Made by a program: the position numbers and the translations under genes. 64,000 nt of DNA from Naematelia aurantialba (Eukaryota; Basidiomycota; Tremellomycetes; Tremellales; Naemateliaceae), in contig JAKFAO010000001.1 in NCBI GenBank assembly GCA_021527695.1, positions 1 to 64,000 on the forward strand, given 5' to 3'. The number at the start of each line of letters is the position of its first letter. Within the stretch, counting starts at the first letter, position 1. Shown here in pieces: positions 44,324 through 53,571 of the stretch. The notes under the pieces were generated by a model. That model was not told where the DNA came from and did not search any database. It saw nothing but the letters and a program-made list of their open reading frames with translations.

Positions 44324-45745
44324 ATGTCGACAGAGCCAGCTAGTCCCGGGGTATACCACCTAGCGTGTCACTGCCAGACACACGTCCTCCGCCTGACCCT
44401 CCCGCCGCCCGGGACGTTTACAGATGTCGGAGTATGCGACTGTTCGCACTGTCTGAAGAGGCGGATCGTATGGGGTGGCGCCCCGAAAGGAAGTCTCGAG
44501 ATCATCAGAGGACTGGGCAAGGACGGCGCAGACGATTTGAAGGAGTATCGGTTCGGTCGGAAGGCTGCTGGGCATCAAGTGAGCCATCACCATCCCACCC
44601 AAGCTTCTGCCAGCCCAAGACGATCCCCAAGTCTGTCGTCAAGCCCCTAGCTGCCTGTGATGTCGCAGTGACAGATATTTCGTGCCCCATGCGCGGGCCT
44701 AGAACAAGCAAGTCACACTCCCGACTGACATACCATAGTTTTGCGGCAAGTGCGGCACCCACGTCCTCGGCCAGAAATTTGACCCAGAGGCCGAGCAACT
44801 CATGTACAATGTAAATTCAACTGCCCTCGAGCTATAGGCCACCAAGCTGACAGCTCAAGCTACGAGCTATCCGGGATGAGAACTTTGATCTATGGGAGAT
44901 TCCCCTTGTCAAGTAGGTGGAGACACAATGTCATCAGCCGGTCGCTGACCACGTCGCGCCTCGCTCTGCTTCTCCTGCCCTTCGGTCCCTTGACCCGTCA
45001 CTCTGCTGTCACCTGTGCAGATACACCGGCATCGCTCGTGATCCACCCTACACCGAGGCCACACTGTCCGACCTCCCCGGCGCGAAGGAGTATCTCGAAG
45101 AGAGGGCCAAGGACTATGACTACCCGACAAAGACCTATGTCGGTAGCTGCCACTGCCAGGCAATCAAGTTTGCGGTGCTGTGCGAACCGCTCGAGGAGAT
45201 CGACATTACCGACTGCAATTGCTCGATATGTCTTGGAGTGAGTTGAGACCTTCCGGAGGTGGGGTCTCTGCGGGACTGGGTTGTAGCTGTGAGCTCCTCT
45301 GACAGTCAAACAGAACGGGGTCTTGTGGATCTACCCTGGGCGTCAAAACACATTCTTCCATCCTTCGTCCTCTTCCGAGACGCCTTACGAGCCTCAGGAA
45401 GGGCTACTGTTAGGCTACACCTTTGGTAAAGGAGAGAACGCCCACTACGTCTGCAACACATGCGGCTGCGAGATATTCGAGTACGGGACAAGGCCCGACG
45501 AGGATCCCCGACCGGTGACGGGGCTCTCCAAGGAGGAGGTTGCCACGAGACAACCTTGGGGGCCAGAGAACGGTTGGAATGGGAGCTATGGGCTGAACAT
45601 ATCCCTACTGAGCGGTATTGGCGAGTACCTTGCCGACGTTCATGGACTCAAGGCGGATGGCGTGGCCAAGGAGGGCAAGCTCAAAGGCCTGAGGAGGAGC
45701 AGCTCGATGAAGGATCTCGAGCCCAAGTATGCTCTGAAGGTGTAG
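44324..45745 (+). CDS. Tandem GFA (CENP-V-like) zinc protein
   Basis: Two glutathione-dependent formaldehyde-activating enzyme folds in one chain. Domain 1: YHLACHCQTHVLRLTL, VGVCDCSHCLKRR, YRFGRKAAGHQFCGKCGTHV, read across a 160-nt first intron. Domain 2: TYVGSCHCQAIKFAVL, ITDCNCSICLGNGVLWIYP, YTFGKGENAHYVCNTCGCEI. Each shows the CxC ... CxxC ... CxxC zinc ligands of the family. The link between domains passes through LRAIRDENFDLWEIPLVKYTG. Members bind zinc and are associated with thiol-adduct chemistry, though most fungal ones are uncharacterised. Ends EPKYALKV at 45745. About five introns. Duplicated GFA architecture is known in fungi. Confidence 0.84.
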
Positions 45746-45889
45746 ATTGATCTGTGTCGTATCTGAAGTCTTCGAGGTCTAGTCAAAGTTCATAACCATA
45801 GCAAGAAACAAACGAAATGGTACAGATGCAAGGACGGATGTCAGCTGCATGATCTGGCACGAATTGTCCATTCTTCTGATTGCCTCTTC

Positions 45890-47768
45890 ATGGTGCCAAT
45901 AGCGAGAACGGATCCAGTCAGTTCTTCGCCCTTATCGAATGAGGTTCCTCCGTCGCTCGACGTCCTATATCACTGGCTGGACGAGCAAGGCGCAAGCCGA
46001 CATCCTGCGCTGATCGTGGAATGGAATGATGGGACGGGATGGAGCGTAAGAGCGAACGGTGATGTGCCCTTGGGGTCTGTCTGTATGTTGCGTCGCTTTC
46101 ACCTGCCGATACATGTCGATTTACTCTCCAAGATTGGACTGACCACATCACAGTATGTACTGTCCCAAAGTCGTGCATCCTGTCACATCAGACGGCGTCG
46201 TTCTCAGTCATCCACCCGCTGGCGCTCAACATCGATGAAGAACTGCAGTCCAGCGACTACATCCTTCACCTCGCCTCGTGTCTGCTGCACGAGCTTCGCT
46301 TGCACCGCGAGTCGAGGTGGTATGGCTACTTGCAGATCGTCCCTCGACGGACAGTGATGATCCCCACGTTCTGGGACTTTGAGGAGCTCGCCGGACCAGA
46401 TGGGCGGGAAGCGTTAAAGTGGTTGGCCGGGACGGAAGGGGACAAGGAGTTACGCAGAAAGGCAGGGGATGGTTTAGGAATGGTATGTTGCCGTCACATC
46501 ACCTCGTTGCATCACTAACGAGTGACCTCTACCTCTCTCCGTTATTCCTCGTATAGGACGCTATCCGCGACTACTACACTGCGATTCTGCCTTCAATGCC
46601 CGCAACCAAGGCGCACCCCTTCCCCAGCCCATTCTCCGCTTTCCTCTACGCCCTCTCCATGGTCTCTTCACGCGCCTTTGTCCTCGACACATATCACACC
46701 ATAGGCATCATCCCCTTTGTCGACCTGTTCAACCACTCATCTCGCGCCCACACCTCTCTTGCCTGCGATCAAAACGTCTGCGCGACGTGTGGCTCGATCT
46801 TGGCCTGCGAGCATGACTCTCCGGCCGCATCCGACTCTGCTGTGGCAGGCGAGAACAAAAGCAGTGTGTCTCGGCCGGATCGTCTGCAGCATTTGTCAGC
46901 AAAGTACATTGAACGGCTCGAGGCTGAAGGGGACAACGTCGACATGCGAGCCGAACGGCCAATCAGTGCCGGCGAGGAGATTTTCAGCTGCTATGAAGAG
47001 GACGTGGGCGACGGAAAGCTCTTGGTCGAGTGGGGATTCGTGTCGGGGGAACAAGCGGGCGATGGGCTTTCTTGGAGCCCAAGAGACGTGGTGCGGCCAG
47101 AGCAGCTTGGGCTGTTCATGATTCTGTTGCAGAGCGATGCAGTGGCCGCCGCGGTGGCTGGCAAGGAAGGTAGACCGACCTCACCGCCAGTTGCATCATC
47201 CGGTCTGCAGCGGACGAAAGATACGGATTCGCACGACGCACTTCGAACAACGGCGGAAAGCAGTGGAAGCAGGCCCACACTTCTCGCGCCGGCAAGCATA
47301 ACCCGTTTCGGACTGCTCAATATAACCAACGAGGGTGTGGTGTCGATCAATCTCATAACCGCGGTGTACCTAAGTGTCCTATCGCCAGATCTCGGTGTAA
47401 ACATCGAACAGCTGGAACAGGATTTCGTCGCGGTCCTCGATGGGATCGATCAAGCGTCTCGAGACGGGACGAAAGTTTTTAAATGTGAAGAGTCAGCTAC
47501 AGCAGACCTGGTGGAGGCTGTACTCACCTTGCTCGACGAGCGACGGAGGGGTACTTTCCGTCCAGAACTCTCTGCTAGTGATCTGCACGATCTACGAAAT
47601 GTACGCCTCTTTAATACTGTTTATGGCGTTCGCTGACAGCCCATCTTGTAGGCACTGTCCCCAGACTCCGTGCTGCAAAACACTGCATTGAGACTGGCGG
47701 AGAATGAAAGACGGGTCCTCGAGAAGGCAACCGCAAGTTGGGCATCACTTCTGAGCCGCGGCATTTGA
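45890..47768 (+). CDS. SET-domain protein lysine methyltransferase
   Basis: Large SET protein of the SETD3/SETD6/RKM group. After PPSLDVLYHWLDEQGA and VEWNDGTGWSVRANGDVPLG, an intron is followed by TVPKSCILSHQTASF, then ESRWYGYLQIVPRR and ILHLASCLLHELRLH. The SET core reads SSRAFVLDTYHTIGIIPFVD, then LFNHSSRAHTSL, and GEEIFSCYEEDV with the closing Tyr. The N-H-S in LFNHSS is the S-adenosylmethionine-binding NHxx motif. Between them sits a Cys cluster, CDQNVCATCGSILACEH, a probable zinc insertion. A rubisco-LSMT-type substrate-binding C-terminal domain ends ASLLSRGI at TGA 47766-47768. It probably methylates a ribosomal or translation protein; the target is unknown. A cDNA would be needed for the exon at about 46085-46160. 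Confidence 0.83.
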
Positions 47769-48331
47769 AGGCAAGCTATGCATCGCACATGACAGTCCGT
47801 CACAAGTGAGCAGACATGCTGAAGGAGTGGCGGTATCTGCCCCGTCGCATTTTCATTACCACTGTCGCATGGCTTGAAACAATTGCGAGCGATCTTCGCG
47901 ATGATCACGCTGGATAGAACGCCGTGTGGCGCTTCAGACATGTCACACCAACGCTAGCAACCGATTCGCTCTTACCGCAGCTACCGATCTCTCACAATGT
48001 CCATCAGGCCGTTGCTCCTTTCATCTTCTCTCCGCATGTTGTGCTTACGCAGCATATGACGCTGAATGTGACCAGCTACCAACAACCCCTTCGGTCGACA
48101 CAGGGGACAGCATTGATCGCCAAAGATGGCACCATCTGCCGTATTGTGCGGCTGTAATGCATCCCAGCTGATGGAACGACCGAGCTCATCGTTTCCGACT
48201 CTTCTTGCACGGAGGCAAGGATCGGGTTTGAGCAACCGTGAAACCTGCTGATACACGGCTGCGAGGGTACACCAAGGATACGGCGCTGGTACTGAGTCCC
48301 TTTGCACTGGTTTGCTCTGACACTTGTCATG
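47769..48331. other. Upstream region of the first small-protein gene
   Basis: No gene recognised. It carries a TTGATCGCCAAA word at 48113-48124 and leads into a TATA box at 48332. Parts are similar to the region upstream of the second small gene, so it belongs to the duplicated unit. Confidence 0.5.
48113..48124. promoter_or_regulatory. TTGATCGCCAAA element, first copy
   Basis: A 12-base word 219 bases upstream of the TATA box of the first small gene. The same word recurs upstream of the second gene, once directly and once inverted. Confidence 0.5.
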
Positions 48332-48340
48332 TATATAAAC
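48332..48340 (+). promoter_or_regulatory. TATA box, TATATAAAC
   Basis: Lies 131 bases before the ATG of the first small-protein gene. An identical 9-base word stands 118 bases before the ATG of the second. A CA-rich leader (ACACAACACACAACACCC) follows. Confidence 0.65.
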
Positions 48341-48462
48341 GGTCTAATCTGGACACCAAAATCTCCTTCAACCCATCCCACAACACACAACACACAACAC
48401 CCACACAACTACTTTTAAGCTTCACCCGCTTCTCCTACAAGTCCAGTACCCAGTACCAACAG

Positions 48463-48907
48463 ATGTCTCGCGCTGTAAGTGTATACGTGGTGTTGCTCAT
48501 AAGCGCGTCTGATACCCATGCAGCCCACCACCCAGCCGTCTACTTACGGGGAGGCTCTCGAGAAGACCGAGAGTCTCCTGAGCCAGCTGTCGAGCTGGCA
48601 AGCTCGTTCGCGATCTGAGGAAGCGACAAGCCGCGCTGGGACCGTGAGGACAGCGCTGGCTGATCACCACCGAGAGTTCCGAGTACGCGTACACGAGCTG
48701 TCCAGCCGCATCACGAGGACCCAGCAGAGCCGACTGGACCAGACCGAAGGGGAAGCGACAAGCCTGATGCGCGAGTACCCGGCGACGACCTCCGAATCCC
48801 CCGAGGATGCGCGCCAGCGACCTGACAACGGCCACGAAACCGAGTTGTTCACGATGGATGAGGATCTGCCGACGGAGAAGGGCAAAGGTCGAGAATCTGG
48901 GCGATGA
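48463..48907 (+). CDS. Small acidic-tailed protein, tandem copy A
   Basis: Two exons. Exon 1 is only four codons (MSRA); a 49-nt intron (48475-48523) has GTAAGT and CAG ends. The protein is about 131 residues. It begins with a helical N-terminal half (TYGEALEKTESLLSQL), then a charged middle with a probable coiled coil (HHREFRVRVHELSSRITR). It ends in an acidic motif ELFTMDEDLPTEKG and a basic GRESGR tip. No signal peptide, no membrane segment, no known domain. Gene B (49720) has the same exon pattern and ending; 33 bases covering the motif are identical between them while the rest of the proteins has diverged strongly. Strong TATA box and CA-rich leader suggest regulated, possibly high expression. 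Function unknown. Confidence 0.75.
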
Positions 48908-49601
48908 GAGCAGGAGGAGAAGCCTGGCTCAGAGACGCGCGAGAGGGGATCGATTTTGACGAGTAGATTGAGACAGATGAGATGCATCGAGTGAAAGCGG
49001 GAGAACCTGATACGCGTCCTCATACAGAGGCGGTGGATACCGTGGCATCAGCTAAGGAGGCGAGTGGCAAATTCTGCCCAGTGCTGCATCCCCTGCGCAA
49101 AACCAAGGGCTGCTGAGGTGATATTGAGATGGGTTTCAGCTTTAGCACCTACGTCTAGTCGGGTGTCTCCCTGAGCATCATAATACGAAGGTGACATAAT
49201 GACCGTTAGTAGCATGATGCGCCAGCTCAGTGCAGACGAGGGTGTGTACAGTTACTCTGGGTGGCTACTTGCTAACCTTCTCTACCCAAAAGTTGAGACT
49301 TGAGGCTACTGGCAGCTTCCAAATGTCGCACATGACATGTCCCTTTACACAGAGAACAGCCTTGATCGCCAAAATGAACCGTTTGGATCGCCACAGAGCA
49401 CCCTCTTTGCCGTCTTGTACTGTGGCGTCGGTGGATCTTTGGCGATCAAACAAATGAGCAGCGCACGCAGTGGTTACAAGGAGATGAGGAGGGAGTTTCA
49501 GGCGGACGCAATACCCGATCATACGCGCTAGGATGGCACTGCAAGGTAGTAACTGTCGCAATGAACACTGCCCTACTGGTTGGCTCGAGGCTCTCTCCAG
49601 C
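48908..49601. other. Spacer between the tandem small genes
   Basis: No gene recognised. Contains the 3' flank of copy A (GAGATGCATCGAGTGA, near 48979, also found after copy B) and the upstream module of copy B. Confidence 0.5.
49362..49449. promoter_or_regulatory. Inverted pair of TTGATCGCCAAA elements
   Basis: TTGATCGCCAAA at 49362-49373 and its exact reverse complement TTTGGCGATCAA at 49438-49449 are 64 bases apart. A related TTTGGATCGCCACA lies between (49382 on). They precede the TATA box of copy B by 150-240 bases. A dimeric or cooperative regulator would fit. Confidence 0.55.
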
Positions 49602-49610
49602 TATATAAAC
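49602..49610 (+). promoter_or_regulatory. TATA box, TATATAAAC
   Basis: Located 118 bases before the ATG of copy B and identical to that of copy A. The following leader again reads CCCATCCCACAACA with A/C-rich sequence. Confidence 0.65.
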
Positions 49611-49719
49611 TGCCTATTGGGATTCCTGATTCCCCATCCCACAACATACAACCTCAACACAGCTACTTTCCAGCTCTCCACCAACTCTTCCAATTTCGAA
49701 AACAATCACTATCAGCAAA

Positions 49720-50181
49720 ATGTCTCGAGTAGTGAGTCAACACGGCACTACCTTATGTTGACATTCATGACTGACTTTCCAGACCAGCCCAATGACGTAC
49801 AACGATGCGCTCAGCCTACTTGAGGGTCTTCATCTCGACTTCTCGGAATATATGAGCGACCTTCAATCCTCGGACGTGAAGCGAGCCGCTCTGTCGAGCC
49901 TGGAGGACATTTGCTCCCGCATTTCAGGGTTGACAAGAGCCCCCCACTTGCAAAGCAGGGAGCTTTCAACCCAACAGAAATTGGAGCTTCAGACTACCTT
50001 GAGGAGTGCGAGATCGTTTATGAGGAGGAATCCAGCTCCAGAGACCACCACTCAGCAGTCGCAAGTGAACGGGGATGATGATCGCGAGCCCGAGATGTTC
50101 ACGATGGATGAGGATCTGCCGACGGAGACAGGACAGAGTGGCGGGTCCGTGACAAACCAGAGTCGAGAGGATCGGCAATGA
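49720..50181 (+). CDS. Small acidic-tailed protein, tandem copy B
   Basis: About 136 residues in two exons, with exon 1 again four codons (MSRV) and a 51-nt intron at 49732-49782. The N-terminal half is helical (TYNDALSLLEGLHLDFSEYM, LSSLEDICSRISGLTR). The middle reads QKLELQTTLRSARSFMRRN, and the end EMFTMDEDLPTETGQSGG. Only short words align with copy A outside the acidic motif: TYxxAL at the start and the leucine/arginine spacing of the second helix. The gene, its promoter and its 3' flank form one duplicated unit of about 1.25 kb. No recognised domain. The conserved acidic patch next to Phe-Thr-Met could be a docking or degron-like segment; this is a guess. Confidence 0.75.
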
Positions 50182-50661
50182 CCTCAGGATGAGATGACAG
50201 GAATGTGTGACGGAAGGTCATAGTGCTGACGAGATGCATCGAGTGAGAAACTGAAAGCCCGCCTGGCTGGGCGAGCCTCTGCATGCGGCAGCTGGATCGA
50301 TGAGTGGCAAGCTGATGCCTTACTCGTCAGATCGGGGCAATTCGAGGTGGTGCTGAGCTAACACGGAGCGTTGAGCAACTTTCGAGTTATTGTATGCTCC
50401 AGCGTACCATGGATTGTATTCGCTTTTCCTACCAGCACAACTCGAAACAATCCTATAGAATCTTGGAGCGAAGAGTACAGGTCCGTGCGCACCTTAGTGG
50501 TGATAACCTTACGTAAACAATGCCCCTCCCACCTCACCGGGTATTCCTTTGCCGACCATTGCATTGGACTTCTCTGCTTTCAACCATTTCATCTTTCCCT
50601 CTAGTACATCTCTCGTCCATCTTCAGCTCCCCAAAACACCACGACGACGACGACGACAGCT
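50182..50661. other. Promoter region of the peroxisomal carrier gene
   Basis: No gene seen. The leader just before the ATG contains about six tandem ACG trinucleotides (50640-50657). Confidence 0.5.
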
Positions 50662-52115
50662 ATGGGCGACTCGGCCATCCACGCGCTCGCTGGCTCAGTG
50701 GGAGGATGTGTGTCCATGGTGCGTGTTTACTCTTGCGCTTGACATAGCTTCGTGCTGAATGCGCCATAGGCATTGACCTAGTATGTCGTCGCTCAGCGCC
50801 GAGCGGAAGCTCACGAATAGCCCATTGGTCAACCTTTCCACTCGAGCAGCGGTACAGACAAAGAAGGAGGATCTGGTCAGGTTCCTGAACGATCTGATTG
50901 TGCTTCAACTGATATGCCACGGCAGACGATCCCGCAAGCTATCGCCAAGACACTCAAGGAAGAAGGTGTGGCGGGGCTGTACTCGGGTCTCAGCAGCAGT
51001 CTCTTCGGAATCGCAGTGACAAATGGCGTCTACTATGCCTTTTGTGAGTCATGCAACTGTTGCACGTTTTGGCTTATCATTGTGAACAGATGAAGAGACG
51101 CGGTCACTCCTGATCAGGCGACGGCCAAAAACGTCCTCCTCGCTCCATGCCCTCACCACCTCAGAGGGCATAGTTGCTGGCCTTATTGCTGGTATGCATT
51201 GTGCTACTTGTGCAGTGTCAGCTCACAGAGCTAATATCGCAGGCTCAATCACCACCCTCGTAACGAATCCTATCTGGACGGTTCAAACCGCCCAATCGAC
51301 CCGCGCAGTCACACTTCGAGAAGGCGACGACGGTAAAGTAAAGAAAATCAAGCCATCAGGACTGGAAGCAGCCAGAGAGATAGTTGTCAAAGATGGGATC
51401 AAAGGTCTATGGAGGGGAATCGGTCCTGCTTTGGTCTTGGTGATCAATCCCGTCATTCAGGTGTGTATCGTTCGTTTGCCCAATAATCCAAGCTGAGCCA
51501 AGGCAGTACACCACATTTGAGCGGCTGGTGTCTGTTCTTCTTACATATCGGATGGCAAAGACGGGAGTCACACCAACAGGGAAGACTGGGGGAACTGGAA
51601 GGAGCTCGCTGAGCGACTGGGACATGTTCATGCTAGGAGCTGTCAGCAAGCTGGTAGCTACCGGCGGGACGTATCCCTATGTGAGTGGCCCTGAGTGTGA
51701 TAGTGCGCTGATGAATTCAGATCGTTGTCAAATCCCGTCTCGTAAATTGTTTGACGTACGCAGAAGCCACGCTCACGATGCTTAGCAAGCCGCTACCCAC
51801 AAGTACGAGTCGTCGCTTAAAGCCATCCTTCACATCCTGAAGAGCGAAGGCCTGTCCGGTGAGCTACCATGGCTACGGGGGAGGCAACGAGTCACTCGTG
51901 GACAGTAGACTGACGATTTAGGCGTGTATGCGGGGCTCTTGCCCAAACTGTTGCAGTCTGTCCTGACTGCCGCGTTCATGTTCGTCGCGCAGAGGCGAAT
52001 CTACGAAGCGGTCAAGAAGGTACAGACGTTCCTTCTGTACAGCTTGGCGCGATGCTGATCTCCTCAGCTCACAGTATTGGCCGCACAGAGACAGGGAGTC
52101 TTGGCACGAGCCTGA
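50662..52115 (+). CDS. ANT1: Peroxisomal adenine nucleotide carrier (PMP47/ANT1 type)
   Basis: Mitochondrial-carrier-family protein of about 340 residues with three repeats. The signature positions are degenerate in the way known for PMP47/SLC25A17: LTYPLVNLSTRAAV in repeat 1, VTNPIWTVQTAQS in repeat 2 and GGTYPYIVVKSRLQ in repeat 3. Other words are LYSGLSSSLFGIAVTNGVYY, GIKGLWRGIGPALVLVINP and GVYAGLLPKLLQSVLTAAFM. It exchanges ATP and AMP across the peroxisome membrane for fatty-acid activation. Seven or so introns. The repeat 3 Asp/Glu of the usual PxDxxK motif is absent, as in other peroxisomal members. Ends LARA at TGA 52113-52115, 104 bases from the convergent F-box-like gene. Confidence 0.87.
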
Positions 52116-52219
52116 CGTCGGTCATGATTTGTTGTTGTTGCCCTTGTATGTATGATGATGCACATTTGTAACGTGCTGTTGTAGCACGAATATGTATGAT
52201 GATGCACGTCTGCGATGTG

Positions 52220-53347
52220 TTACTCCCAGTAGCCGAGCTGAGTCCTGTCTGCGCCATCGCCGATGCGAGGCGATCGCATTGCGTCCTCGATGAGTCTCCA
52301 AAAGCTCTCCTCCGCCTGCTTACCCCCGCCAACTAGCACTCGGTGCATTTCCTCCAGTACCTGCAGCTTGGCTTGCGTGGTTTGATCAGTGTCCCCTTGT
52401 GGGTCGTTCCGACCATTGCCGGAGACGACGGTTCGGCCAATGTGTATCCACTGAAGGGCCTTGTGCTCCATCTCGCCCTGATGTTCTGCACCTCTGGTAA
52501 AATCCGACCAAGCTCGACGTAGGATGGACGATATGGTAGCCGCGAGCTTGTCGCGCAAGAGCCGTTCCGAGTCGGACATGGGATCGACGTCGTTCTCGAT
52601 GAGAGCAGGAGGGGACGAGACGGAGAGGGAGGCGAGGATCTCCATGGCTTTGTGATGCCCGTTGAGGTGTGGGGCGGGCGTGAGGGAGAGGCCGAAGCCG
52701 GATACGCGTCGGGAGGGGACCTGGCTGCGGTTCGCTGGCGTCACCGCCGTCGCAGGGGTCACGGCCTGGTCGTATTGCGCCCAATAGTCGTCAGCCTCGG
52801 CGTCCGCAGCTAGGACCTCGACTGCAGGTGTTGGAGGGGTGAATCCTGCCCAGTAGTCTTCTGGCTTGACTGCATCGGCGTCCCCCTGGCCATCGCCCGT
52901 GCCAGCTCCAGCTCCAGCAGAGACAATCACCACCTTGTCCGGATCATCGACCCACTCCCCGACAGCGCCATCGACGTCCCCTGTAGACCGGTAGACCCAG
53001 CCGCGACCTTCGTGGCCCTCGTGCCCCTGCTCGTACTCGAACAGCACGGCCACCTCCCCTCCAACGCCAAGAGAACGGACGAGACACCGCGCGAGCGCGA
53101 CTTCGCCGTCGCTCGCATAGGTCACAGGCGACGGGTGGTATTCGCGCGCAATCTCGGCCAGCCGCTCGCCGAGACCAGGAGGAGGCAGCGGCGAGAGCTG
53201 CGGGTCAATATCGTCGGCCTCGGGCGGGAGGTAGGTCAGCCGGTCAAGCAGGGAGCGGGAGACGAGTGCCGCTGGAAGGGGCGGGGCTGGCGGGAGGAGG
53301 TGGCCCAGGATCGTCTGCAGCACCTCTGGCGGAAGAGGCGGGAGCAT
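52220..53347 (-). CDS. F-box-like protein with paired YWA motifs
   Basis: Single-exon gene of 375 codons. Residues 1-45 (LPPEVLQTILGHL ... ALVSRSLLDRL) look like an F-box, which would link to SKP1 in an SCF ubiquitin ligase. The middle (143-240) is low-complexity, Ala/Gly/Pro-rich and acidic, and holds two similar short motifs: EDYWAGF (163-169) and DDYWAQY (186-192). The C-terminal third is helical (RLLRDKLAATISSILRRAWS, LQVLEEMHRVLVGG). The pairing of acidic residues with Tyr-Trp-Ala suggests a repeated docking peptide; its partner is unknown. I recognise no named orthologue. Start ATG 53347 is the first in frame and is followed at once by the F-box-like segment. Confidence 0.7.
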   Translation of the reverse strand: MLPPLPPEVLQTILGHLLPPAPPLPAALVSRSLLDRLTYLPPEADDIDPQLSPLPPPGLGERLAEIAREYHPSPVTYASDGEVALARCLVRSLGVGGEVAVLFEYEQGHEGHEGRGWVYRSTGDVDGAVGEWVDDPDKVVIVSAGAGAGTGDGQGDADAVKPEDYWAGFTPPTPAVEVLAADAEADDYWAQYDQAVTPATAVTPANRSQVPSRRVSGFGLSLTPAPHLNGHHKAMEILASLSVSSPPALIENDVDPMSDSERLLRDKLAATISSILRRAWSDFTRGAEHQGEMEHKALQWIHIGRTVVSGNGRNDPQGDTDQTTQAKLQVLEEMHRVLVGGGKQAEESFWRLIEDAMRSPRIGDGADRTQLGYWE

Positions 53348-53571
53348 CGTATGCTACACCCGAGCGGCACGTTGGAGTAAAGACGACAAGAAAAAGTGAC
53401 TGTAAGCTTTTTCGGCAATCAAGGTTAACTGATTCGCCGGCGGCGACGTCGGCTGTTGCGGCTGCAAAGGCTTACTTGACCTGCGAGGCAATCACACAGA
53501 CTGTACATGCATCGGGTCTTGCTCTACACTGCCACGCTGATGGGTTGCTATCCGTACACATACTCGCCTCG

